Positions 20,053 through 27,175 of a stretch of DNA of 64,000 bases are shown piece by piece. A program made the position numbers and the translations under genes. The stretch comes from JAYEPK01 sp048569615. Its GTDB lineage: Archaea; Thermoplasmatota; Penumbrarchaeia; Penumbrarchaeales; Penumbrarchaeaceae. The stretch's first letter is position 1, and every line of letters begins with the position of its first letter. Location: NCBI GenBank assembly GCA_048569615.1, contig JBLIRK010000010.1:7502-71501 (forward strand). Reading direction: 5' to 3'. Below the pieces are notes generated by a model. It was not told where the DNA came from, did not search any database, and saw nothing but the letters and a program-made list of their open reading frames with translations.

Positions 20053-20159
20053 TTTCCTAAATATGTCAGCAAATAAGTCAGAGTTTTTCCCCCAAGATGA
20101 AATATGGGAATAATAAAATTACATTTATGAATGAATTATTGGATATTTCTGGGATTTCC

Positions 20160-21392
20160 TCATGAAGAAGGCAAATGTCTCTTTAAAGGATATACGCACT
20201 TCCTGCCTCCCTTCCTCTCGGATTTGAGAAATCCCTCCTCCTCGAGCAGCAGGACGTGGTAGGAGAGCGTCTGCTTGGGGAGGTCCAGGATGGACCTCAG
20301 ATCGGTCTGGGAGATGCCCGGATACTTCTCCACGACTTCCATTATGGAGGAGCGGTTCCCCTTCTCCTCATCCTCGGGATCGATCCTACCTGCTGCGGGG
20401 TAGAAACGCCTGAAGATCCCTTCGGACCTGGAAACGACGATCCCTTCTCTCTGCAGGGAGCTAAGATGATGCCTCAGGGTCCCCGGCGGTGTGGCAGTAT
20501 CCCTTGCGATGGCCTTGAAGTGGGCTCCGGGGTGTTTCTTCAGGTAGTTCACGAGCTGGTTCCTGGTGGGGTGGGCAAGTATCCTGTCGGCGGATATCCT
20601 GGCATATCCCTTGGCTCCCCCCAATATCAAGACCGCAATTAAAACGATCACACCAATAAGTCCAAGGCAGAGGAGAGTGAGTATTGACATATTGGCTGAA
20701 TCTTCAGGTTGCGCTCCAGGTTCAGGTTCTTCGCCATATCCCGAATGAAAATCCTCGATGTCGGATCCCGCGATGGTGAAGGAGATCGAGATCACCTGAT
20801 CCCTGGACTCGCCTCTCCACAGTGAAACGCGGCCTGTCCACTGCCCCTCCTTTACATGGAATCCCTTGACAACGACCTTGACCATGCCCCCGGGCGAGAT
20901 CGAGGGCACCGATTCGGACCTGGCATCCCACTGGATGCCTGCCTTCATTAAAAGTATCTCCGCGGTCCCTCCGGAAACGCTCTTCCCTCCGGGATTGGAA
21001 ATGTAAAGGGTGAACATTATCGGTAATGTGTTGTTCGGACCCGGGTCCTGGCCGTTGACAGCGGGGATGATATCCGAATGACCGATCTGGAGGTAGCCGT
21101 CCTCTGGACCGGGGCCGGGGAGCAGCAAAGCCAGCAGAATTAATCCGATGATGATGACGGCGAAGGAGCCGATACCTCCGAATATCAGGTATCTCCGGAC
21201 CTTGAACCTCCTTATGAGCTCCTTCCTGTAGCATCTGGGACAAAGAGGAGCTCCCCTGTCGCTCCTGTTGCAGAAATCGCAGATGGAGGCGCCGCATCCT
21301 TGGCAAATGAAGGAAGAAGGGACCGAACCGTGAAAATCGCACTGGGGGCTGAACTCATCGGACCCCGATGTTCCCTTCTTCGTCCTCTTCAT
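20160..21392 (-). CDS. Membrane-bound regulator: zinc finger, two TM helices, extracytoplasmic domain, two winged helices
   Basis: A 410-residue protein of unusual build. Residues 18-54 carry C18-x2-H21-x8-C30-x2-C33-x4-C38-x2-C41-x9-C51-x2-C54, the spacing of a B-box-like zinc finger. TM1 spans about 68-91, then a beta-rich segment (92-234) with a pattern like CARDB-type domains ('FTLYISNPGGKSVSGG'). TM2 spans about 235-260. Two ArsR/MarR-like winged helices follow: about 266-335 ('HPTRNQLVNYLKKHPG...TLRHHLSSLQREGIV') and 345-405 ('YPGISQTDLRSILDLPKQTLSYHVLLLEEEGFL'). With an even number of TMs both the finger and the DNA-binding domains face the cytosol and the loop faces outside. I infer a one-component membrane regulator that senses an external cue. 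It lies between the protease and exported thioredoxin-fold genes, plausible targets. TATA at -26 implies a leaderless mRNA. Confidence 0.85.
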   Translation of the reverse strand: MKRTKKGTSGSDEFSPQCDFHGSVPSSFICQGCGASICDFCNRSDRGAPLCPRCYRKELIRRFKVRRYLIFGGIGSFAVIIIGLILLALLLPGPGPEDGYLQIGHSDIIPAVNGQDPGPNNTLPIMFTLYISNPGGKSVSGGTAEILLMKAGIQWDARSESVPSISPGGMVKVVVKGFHVKEGQWTGRVSLWRGESRDQVISISFTIAGSDIEDFHSGYGEEPEPGAQPEDSANMSILTLLCLGLIGVIVLIAVLILGGAKGYARISADRILAHPTRNQLVNYLKKHPGAHFKAIARDTATPPGTLRHHLSSLQREGIVVSRSEGIFRRFYPAAGRIDPEDEEKGNRSSIMEVVEKYPGISQTDLRSILDLPKQTLSYHVLLLEEEGFLKSERKGGRKCVYPLKRHLPSS

Positions 21393-21413
21393 GGAGGAAG
21401 TTATTCCTCTTGT

Positions 21414-21421
21414 TATTTAAA
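21414..21421 (-). promoter_or_regulatory. TATA box of the membrane regulator, leaderless spacing
   Basis: The minus strand reads TTTAAATA, 22-29 bases upstream of the ATG at 21392. The bases just before the ATG (CTTCCTCC) are the reverse of a ribosome-binding site. Leaderless translation is therefore the best reading. Confidence 0.6.
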
Positions 21422-21452
21422 TTAAGATTGGACCGATTTGGGACGGGTCCTC

Positions 21453-23156
21453 TCACTTCACCCTCACACCGGTCTCCAGCTCCAGATCGTCCTCTGCCAG
21501 CTGCCTTGCATAACCCTGGGGCGGAGGCGAATGATAGGCGGGCAGGATTTCCTGCTCCTTCTTTCCCCTCCTGCTCAGGGCGAATGCGATGATTATCACT
21601 ATTAAGATGATCAAAACGACGAATACGCCTCCTATCACGTACAGCGTGTTGCTTTGAGGGCCCTGGACATCCCCGGTTGAGGCATCGTCGTCATCCGCAG
21701 CATCATCGTCGTCCACCGGAGGGAGGGTGTCGTCGTCATCGCCGGGTGTTCCACCAGGATCCTGTATCATGAACTCGTTCTCGGTGGATTCCACCCTGTT
21801 CCCCTCGCTGTCAACAACGACAATGCTGTATGTCACGATCTGACCGGCGTTGTAGGGGCCGATCGCAAGGGAGAAGATATCTATGTCGTTCTCGAACATC
21901 TCCTTCGGAGGAAGGCACATTCCATCGAGGCATACCACTGCCTCGGCCGAGTCAACGGTGGTGTCGTGGAGGGTGAGCTCCAGATGAATTGTTATGGTCT
22001 CCCCCTCCTTTGGAACGAGGGGATCGTGGGTGAGCACAGATATCTCAGGAGGCGTAGAAGCAACCTCGTTCTCGAGGGTGACCTCGATGTTGTCTATTCC
22101 CGTCTGGCCGAGCATGTCAACGGCTCTCACCGATATCCTGTAGTCCCCGTTCCTTTCGAATTCTGTATCCCACCCGGCTTCGTACTGCTCCCCGGCAAGG
22201 TCCATCTCCACCCAGTTTCCCTGACCTACCTTGACCTCTACCATATCAAGCTCCTCATTGGATGAAACGGTTGCCGTTATCTCCACTCTCCCGGATACGG
22301 TGTCGCCGTCTTCCGGAGAGGTTATCTCGACGATCGGGGCCTCCCCTGCTTCCCGGGGGAAGGCTTCGGCAGCAGCATCCGAGTAATGGGCGGTGTACGG
22401 CTTCGCCGGCGGGTATGTTTCCACGCTCATCCTGCTGTTGAATACAACTGCATAGACAACGATGTTGTCCCTGTCTATGTCCCCGAAATCATTTCCGTCG
22501 ATATCCTCGTTCTCCGAGCCGATCCATGTCGCGGAGAAATCATGGGAGCTTCCCGAGGGGATGCTCACTTCTTCCACAAGCGCATAACCGAGAAGCGCAT
22601 TGGGATAGTTGTTCCCGTCGTAGTCGATGAAGCGGGAATTCCTCTCCACAATGTGCACCCTCAACGTTCCGGAGTAGGTCCTCGATTCCTGATTGTTGAT
22701 GATGCCCTCCACCGCAATCTCCGATCCCCCACGGTCCGTGGCTTCCAGAGATACCGCCACATTCGGAACATCCCTCGAGGCGCACGAGTCTATCAGTCCC
22801 GGAAAATTGTCCTGCTGGCTCCCCCCGACAGAATTCTCGTATCCACCATCGAACAGTACGGTCGGGAATCCCGGTATCGAATAATCCTCGATGCGGGTGC
22901 TTGCCTCGTCAACGTGGTCATCTATCAGAGAAACGAACCTGAAATCGGATCTCTGGCCGGAGAGGTCCTTCAAACCTTCGGTGGCGGATGGACAGAAATG
23001 ACACCATGAAGCGGTAGCCGCTTCGACAAAGACCAAACGGTCTCCTGCCATCATTTCCTGACCTTCTCCATTCTGAGGACCCATAAACACACCGGCGGAG
23101 GTTGAAACCATGAAAAGAATAACAACTGGCATAAGACTGCGGAGGATCGAACGCAT
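21453..23156 (-). CDS. Exported thioredoxin-fold (Omp28-like) protein with Ig-like domains and membrane anchor
   Basis: 567 residues from the ATG at 23156, which has a GTGGTG ribosome-binding site at good spacing; a GTG four codons earlier is possible. A signal peptide (SLMPVVILFMVSTSAGVF) is followed by a thioredoxin-like domain with the redox motif W51-C52-H-F-C55-P and a cis-Pro-like 'GFPTVLFDGG' near residue 100. The arrangement matches Omp28-family domains. Two Ig-like domains follow (about 255-345: 'PIVEITSPEDGDTVSGRVEI'; 350-450). An Asp-rich linker with three DDDD runs leads to a membrane helix at about 515-538 and a 30-residue tail containing 'HSPPPQGY'. It probably acts on disulfides outside the cell or anchors through them. 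It lies downstream of cysS on the same strand with its own TATA-like TTATTTAA upstream. The exact redox role is unknown. Confidence 0.87.
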   Translation of the reverse strand: MRSILRSLMPVVILFMVSTSAGVFMGPQNGEGQEMMAGDRLVFVEAATASWCHFCPSATEGLKDLSGQRSDFRFVSLIDDHVDEASTRIEDYSIPGFPTVLFDGGYENSVGGSQQDNFPGLIDSCASRDVPNVAVSLEATDRGGSEIAVEGIINNQESRTYSGTLRVHIVERNSRFIDYDGNNYPNALLGYALVEEVSIPSGSSHDFSATWIGSENEDIDGNDFGDIDRDNIVVYAVVFNSRMSVETYPPAKPYTAHYSDAAAEAFPREAGEAPIVEITSPEDGDTVSGRVEITATVSSNEELDMVEVKVGQGNWVEMDLAGEQYEAGWDTEFERNGDYRISVRAVDMLGQTGIDNIEVTLENEVASTPPEISVLTHDPLVPKEGETITIHLELTLHDTTVDSAEAVVCLDGMCLPPKEMFENDIDIFSLAIGPYNAGQIVTYSIVVVDSEGNRVESTENEFMIQDPGGTPGDDDDTLPPVDDDDAADDDDASTGDVQGPQSNTLYVIGGVFVVLIILIVIIIAFALSRRGKKEQEILPAYHSPPPQGYARQLAEDDLELETGVRVK

Positions 23157-23226
23157 ATGAGACACCACTATGGAAAGGCCTATCAGGGCTATTCCATTTA
23201 TCGGTTATGGTTAAATAAGTTCGCCG

Positions 23227-24666
23227 TCACACGTTGTCGATAATCTTCCATGTGGTCCGCTCCCCGTCCTCAAGGGCGATACCGAGTTCCTTGAGCCTGT
23301 CCCTGATGATATCCGCCGTGGCCCAGTCCTTTCTGTTCCTCGCCTCGGTCCGAAGGTCGATCAGCAGCTGTACCAGGCCCTCTGCAAGCTCGCTTCCGAT
23401 GCCCGCCTCTTCATGCTCGAACTCCAATCCCAGGATGCTCGAGAGCTCGTCCAGGATCGAAAGGATGGGGAGCGCGTTCCTACCTTCCAGATCCCCTTTC
23501 TTCTGGAGGGCCTTGACCTCATCATCGAGCCTGAACAGGGATGCCACCGCCACCCTTGTGTTGAAATCGTCCTCCATGGCGTCGGTGAAGGTCTTCCTGA
23601 TGTCGAAGACCATTTTCAGGATGTCCTCATCGGGATCGCCCAGGTCCGGAATGACCCCCTCGTCGTGCCCCCCCGCCGCATCCTTCAGGTTCTTATGGAG
23701 CTTCTTCAATCTCCCGTAGGAAGCCCTGGCCTCCTCCATTGCAGCGTCCGAGAAATCGATGGGGCTGCGGTAGTGGGTGTAGACCAGGAAGAACCGGAGC
23801 ACCATGGGCTCGTACCTCCGGAGGACCTCTTTGATGGTAAAGAAGTTCCCCAGCGATTTGGACATCTTCTCCTTGTCTATCTCCAGGAACCCGTTGTGGA
23901 GCCAGTAGTTCACGAAGCGCTCCCCCGTGTACGCTTCGGCCTGGAGTATCTCCGATTCATGGTGGGGGAAAATCAGATCTATGCCGCCTCCATGGAAGTC
24001 AAGGGTTCTGCCGATGTATTTCCAGGACATCGTGGAGCATTCGATATGCCATCCGGGCCTACCCTTCCCCCAGGGGGAATCCCAGGAGATCTCCCCTGGC
24101 TTTGCTGCCTTCCATAGGGCGAAATCCTTGGGGCTTCTTTTCTCCTCGTCAACCTCGACCCTTGCGCCGTCCCTCATGTCATCCAGGGACTGGTGCCGGA
24201 GCCTTCCGAAGATATCCTTGGCCTTCTCGACCTCGAAATAGACGCTGCCGCTCACGGCATAGGCAAATCCCTTATCGATGAGGCCGTGTACAACCGTGAT
24301 CATCTCGGGTATGGTCTCGGAAGCTTTGGGATGGATGGTGGCTTTCATGACGTTCAGGGCGCCCATATCATTGAAGTATTCCTGTATGTAATGTTCGGAA
24401 AGCACCAGAGCCGGGATGCCTTTCTCGGCTGCCCTGTTTATAATCTTGTCATCCACATCGGTGAAGTTCTGGATGTATGTCACCTGATACCCCTTGAATG
24501 TCAGGTACCTCCGGATGGTGTCGAAGGCAACGTATGTTCGGGCATGGCCAACATGACAATCGTCGTACACCGTGGGTCCGCAGACGTACATGCCGATCTT
24601 TCCCTCTTCCACCGGTACGAATTCCTGCTTGCTCCTCGTTTCGGTATTGTAAACGGTCAAGGTCAT
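23227..24666 (-). CDS. cysS: Cysteinyl-tRNA synthetase
   Basis: 479 residues; it charges tRNA-Cys with cysteine using ATP in the cytosol. Class I signatures are present: the HIGH-like motif H38-V-G-H41 after 'CGPTVYD', and K-M-S-K-S near residue 268. The zinc site is visible as C29, the 'WHIECS' Cys, and the 'FPHHESE' His pair. The C-terminal anticodon-binding helices include 'RTEARNRKDWATADIIRDRL'. The length is normal for the family. The presence of CysS means this organism does not depend on the SepRS/SepCysS route used by some methanogens. The gene stands between the RNase H-like and thioredoxin-fold genes on the same strand. Confidence 0.97.
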   Translation of the reverse strand: MTLTVYNTETRSKQEFVPVEEGKIGMYVCGPTVYDDCHVGHARTYVAFDTIRRYLTFKGYQVTYIQNFTDVDDKIINRAAEKGIPALVLSEHYIQEYFNDMGALNVMKATIHPKASETIPEMITVVHGLIDKGFAYAVSGSVYFEVEKAKDIFGRLRHQSLDDMRDGARVEVDEEKRSPKDFALWKAAKPGEISWDSPWGKGRPGWHIECSTMSWKYIGRTLDFHGGGIDLIFPHHESEILQAEAYTGERFVNYWLHNGFLEIDKEKMSKSLGNFFTIKEVLRRYEPMVLRFFLVYTHYRSPIDFSDAAMEEARASYGRLKKLHKNLKDAAGGHDEGVIPDLGDPDEDILKMVFDIRKTFTDAMEDDFNTRVAVASLFRLDDEVKALQKKGDLEGRNALPILSILDELSSILGLEFEHEEAGIGSELAEGLVQLLIDLRTEARNRKDWATADIIRDRLKELGIALEDGERTTWKIIDNV

Positions 24667-24729
24667 GCCCTATCTCCGCTACCGCAATGAGGAAACCGAT
24701 ATTTACCTTTCACCCGGCAGTAAAGGACT

Positions 24730-25131
24730 TCATTCACTTCCTGTCACGCGGGACATCCTTATCGCCGGCAGGTTGTTCTCCTGGGGGACCCACTGGAAGA
24801 AGCATTGATCGAAATTCAGCTGGGATTTCCTTGCCAGCATGTAATAGTCCATGGAATCGAAATCCTTTCCGGGAGGCATGCTGTTCATTGCATTTATGAC
24901 GGACCTCGAATCCCCCTTCAATATCAAACGCCTGACCCCATTGCGGGATGCCAGCTCCATACCCTGCAGGAGGGCCTCCCATTGCGCCCTCGACGGGCTT
25001 CCGGAATAGGGGACCGTTCCTCCGACCTCGTCGATTATCTGGCCTCTGTTAACGAGAACGGCACCGATGGTTATCTGAGAGCCCTTGGAGGGAACATGCC
25101 CGTGAAAATAGCACTCGTAATTGTCAACCAT
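24730..25131 (-). CDS. RNase HI-fold protein with degenerate active site
   Basis: A 133-residue single-domain protein with the RNase HI order of elements: 'GAVLVNRGQIIDEVGG' beta strands, 'SRAQWEALLQGMELA' helix, 'LILKGDSRSVINAM', and a final 'FFQWVPQENNLPA' strand. The second catalytic acid (Glu in QWEAL) and third (Asp in K-G-D-S-R) are present. The first Asp of the usual Y-F-D-G is replaced by His (Y-F-H-G), and the last Asp (normally A-D after the conserved Asn) reads Ala-Ile. Type I RNases H cleave the RNA of RNA-DNA hybrids with a D-E-D-D set, so this one is probably inactive or altered. The start is an ATG after GGGGAT; TTTAAATA lies about 33 bases upstream. It precedes cysS. Confidence 0.75.
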   Translation of the reverse strand: MVDNYECYFHGHVPSKGSQITIGAVLVNRGQIIDEVGGTVPYSGSPSRAQWEALLQGMELASRNGVRRLILKGDSRSVINAMNSMPPGKDFDSMDYYMLARKSQLNFDQCFFQWVPQENNLPAIRMSRVTGSE

Positions 25132-25176
25132 AACTTATCCCCATCTGTCATTCCTGAAATGGATATTTAAAATGCA

Positions 25177-25599
25177 CTAGGGAGGGCCCCTTCGGTCTTT
25201 TCTCCTGCCGCCTGAGCCGGGCCTCCTATCCCTTCTATCCCCATCACCCGAATTCCTTTTCGACCTCTTCCTACCGCCTGCGGACCGGTCGCTTCTTTCG
25301 GCCTTCCCGGTCCTGTTCCGGCGGCTCCTGCTCTCCTCATCCTCGGCTATGAAAAGCTCCTTGCCTCCCAGGTTCTGGAGCTGTCCATCGCGGGATCCGA
25401 AGGGTTTTATCATGACATAAGGGGCATCAACGGGTCCCGTTATGCGTATGATCCTGCCGATCTGACCGCCCCTTCTGTCAGCGGCTGTCTGTCCGATCGA
25501 AGGGGTAATCACAGCCTTGACGACTATCGATCCCTTCGGAGAGAAATTCACCACCTTTCCCAGAGGCCTCACCGGAATCACCTTGAGGGCTTTGAACAT
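25177..25599 (-). CDS. H/ACA RNP protein Gar1
   Basis: 140 residues from the ATG at 25599 (MFKALKVIPV). An in-frame GTG/ATG-poor extension further upstream is unlike the family. The core fits Gar1: 'LGKVVNFSPKGSIVVKA', 'GGQIGRIIRITGPVDAPYVM'. Gar1 binds the Cbf5 pseudouridine synthase in the H/ACA complex and helps release rRNA product. The C-terminal 60 residues are Arg/Gly/Ser/Asp-rich ('GGRKRSKRN', 'RPGSGGRRKDRRGPP'), resembling the GAR tails of eukaryotic Gar1 more than the compact archaeal form. The stop is TAG. It is divergent from the J-domain gene with about 115 bases between. Confidence 0.85.
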   Translation of the reverse strand: MFKALKVIPVRPLGKVVNFSPKGSIVVKAVITPSIGQTAADRRGGQIGRIIRITGPVDAPYVMIKPFGSRDGQLQNLGGKELFIAEDEESRSRRNRTGKAERSDRSAGGRKRSKRNSGDGDRRDRRPGSGGRRKDRRGPP

Positions 25600-25715
25600 A
25601 CCGCGATTATGTATTTCTTTCTGTCGGGAGTGGAGGTCTGATACGCTGCTTTGCTCCCATGAAAACCACAATATAGGGAGCCTCCGTTAAGGTTATCATC
25701 ACGGAGGATTTCCCG

Positions 25716-26465
25716 TTGGAGGTCGATTATTACTCACTGTTGGGCGTCTCTCCCTACTCTACCAGATCGGAGATAAAGATAGCCTACAGGAGAATGGCCG
25801 AGGTATATCACCCCGACAAGCTCAGGGAGCTGCCTCAAGCTGTCAGGGAAGAGGGTGAGAGCATCATGAGGCTTCTCAACGAGGCCAAGACAATTCTCCT
25901 TGATCCCGACAAGAGGTATCTCTACGATCTCAGAAGGGGGCACAGAGGGTCCAGAGAGGATGCCATAATCGTGAAGGAGTTCGACCAGGCCGTCGCCTAC
26001 GAACCCGAATATGTGATAGCTCTGGAAAAGGAAGAGGTAAGCTCAAGGATGGCAAGGGTCCTGAGCGGTCTCAGGGAGGTATTCGTCAAGGACAAGGACT
26101 TTCAGAACAAGATAGCCATTGCCCAGGAGATCGTCGAGGCAAAGGTGATAGAGGAGCCGAGATTCAAGGTGAAGACCATCGAGATGGAAGGAGATGATGA
26201 ATTCAATGTTGTCATTGACGGCGAGCCGGAGATCATGGAAAGGTCCGCCGCCAGGAGATCCAAGGTTGAACTGGAGGATGACGAGGAGGAGGTCGAGATG
26301 ACCCTGGAGTTCGCAAGGGTCAAGGTGGACGTGGAAAAGGTCTCGGCGCCACCTAAGAGGAAAAGAAAAAACCGCAGCTTCAAGGTGGTGGCTGTCGAAG
26401 GAGATGATGAGGAGTCGGAGGAGCTGGAGGAATTCGAGGTCCAGGAGGTCGAATGGGAGGAGTGA
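25716..26465 (+). CDS. J-domain protein (DnaJ-like, no zinc finger)
   Basis: 249 residues starting at a TTG with the ribosome-binding site GGAGG eight bases upstream. Residues 1-72 are a J-domain: 'DYYSLLGVSPYST', helix II, H32-P-D34-K and 'AKTILLDPDKRYLYD'. J-domains stimulate the ATPase of Hsp70/DnaK. The rest lacks the G/F region and the Cys-rich domain of DnaJ. It contains a central helical part, an acidic stretch ('LEDDEEEVEM'), a basic nuclear-signal-like patch (PPKRKRKN) and an acidic C-terminus (EESEELEEFEVQEVEWEE). It is therefore a specialised co-chaperone of unknown client. The next gene starts three bases after the stop, so the two are co-transcribed. Confidence 0.85.
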   Translation: MEVDYYSLLGVSPYSTRSEIKIAYRRMAEVYHPDKLRELPQAVREEGESIMRLLNEAKTILLDPDKRYLYDLRRGHRGSREDAIIVKEFDQAVAYEPEYVIALEKEEVSSRMARVLSGLREVFVKDKDFQNKIAIAQEIVEAKVIEEPRFKVKTIEMEGDDEFNVVIDGEPEIMERSAARRSKVELEDDEEEVEMTLEFARVKVDVEKVSAPPKRKRKNRSFKVVAVEGDDEESEELEEFEVQEVEWEE

Positions 26466-26468
26466 ACC

Positions 26469-27089
26469 TTGGACGAGATCGACCATTTGATGGCCTCCAG
26501 AAGCAGCATGAAGCTCGGTTTGTGCACAGGGGATTTCTCGTTCCTCCACGACATGGTCGAGGTTCTGAACGAAATGGAAATTTCCTTCGACATAATCCAG
26601 CCCGGAAGTGAATATCTCGGAAAGATAGACATTCTGGTGATCGACAGTGACTCGGAACCGCCTGTATTCGTATACTGCGATCCGATATGGGCACGCAGGG
26701 GAAAGGACATCCGGAGCACTTTGGAAAGGGCCCTGTTCAGGGCGAGGGGGGGAAGAGATGCTTCACTTATGGTCGTGGGAGTGGACCCGGGCAAGAGACC
26801 GGGGATCGCAGTTTTGGTCGATGGCATACTGGTTTCGGTTTACAAGGCGGTATCGCCGGAGGAGATACCTGAAAGGATCAGATCGGCAAAGGAGAGCTTC
26901 GGTCCGAGGAGCATAATGGTTCGTATCGGGGACGGGGATCCCGGACGCAGGGATAGGATCATTGAGGAGCTCAGGATGATGAGGCTTCCGATGGAGCTGG
27001 TGGATGAAAAGCAGACCACCACATCCAAGAGGTTGAGGGATGAGAGAGCCGCCGTGGCAATTGCCCAGACAAAGGGGGAGCCTCTCTGA
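26469..27089 (+). CDS. RuvC/YqgF-like RNase H-fold protein, function unknown
   Basis: 206 residues starting at a TTG; the ribosome-binding site GGAGGAG overlaps the stop of the J-domain gene. Residues 1-95 form a small alpha/beta domain ('LGLCTGDFSFLHDM', 'DILVIDSDSEPP'). Residues about 98-206 carry V-V-G-V-D-P-G-K-R-P-G, the first strand motif of RuvC/YqgF nucleases, a second acidic strand ('MVRIGDGDPGRRD') and the C-terminal 'VDEKQTTTSKRLRDERAAVAIA', close to the YqgF-type 'DER..T...A....' signature. This suggests a metal-dependent nuclease or resolvase-like fold acting on structured nucleic acid. The pairing with a J-domain protein is unexplained. The fold is likely; the activity is only inferred. 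Confidence 0.6.
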   Translation: MDEIDHLMASRSSMKLGLCTGDFSFLHDMVEVLNEMEISFDIIQPGSEYLGKIDILVIDSDSEPPVFVYCDPIWARRGKDIRSTLERALFRARGGRDASLMVVGVDPGKRPGIAVLVDGILVSVYKAVSPEEIPERIRSAKESFGPRSIMVRIGDGDPGRRDRIIEELRMMRLPMELVDEKQTTTSKRLRDERAAVAIAQTKGEPL

Positions 27090-27121
27090 TGCTTATTTCT
27101 TAGTTGATACTGAGGTCTAAA

Positions 27122-27133
27122 TAGTATTATATC
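27122..27133 (+). promoter_or_regulatory. TATA region of the Cdc48 operon
   Basis: TAGTATTATATC lies about 45 bases before the TTG start at 27176. It predicts a short leader that carries the GGTGTGA ribosome-binding site. Confidence 0.45.
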
Positions 27134-27175
27134 GCATCAGTCCAATTCTTAAAAGACAGGGTCCAGGTGTGAGTA

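Noticed and set aside
19989..20072. A 28-residue N-terminal extension of the metalloprotease
   Set aside because: It contains the promoter and would place the signal peptide inside the protein; the ATG at 19988 has GGAGGTG at ideal spacing.
9927..25179. General recoding of TAG as a sense codon in this genome
   Set aside because: TAG ends the helical-repeat, giant-protein and Gar1 genes at expected positions, in the giant-protein case directly before a terminator hairpin.
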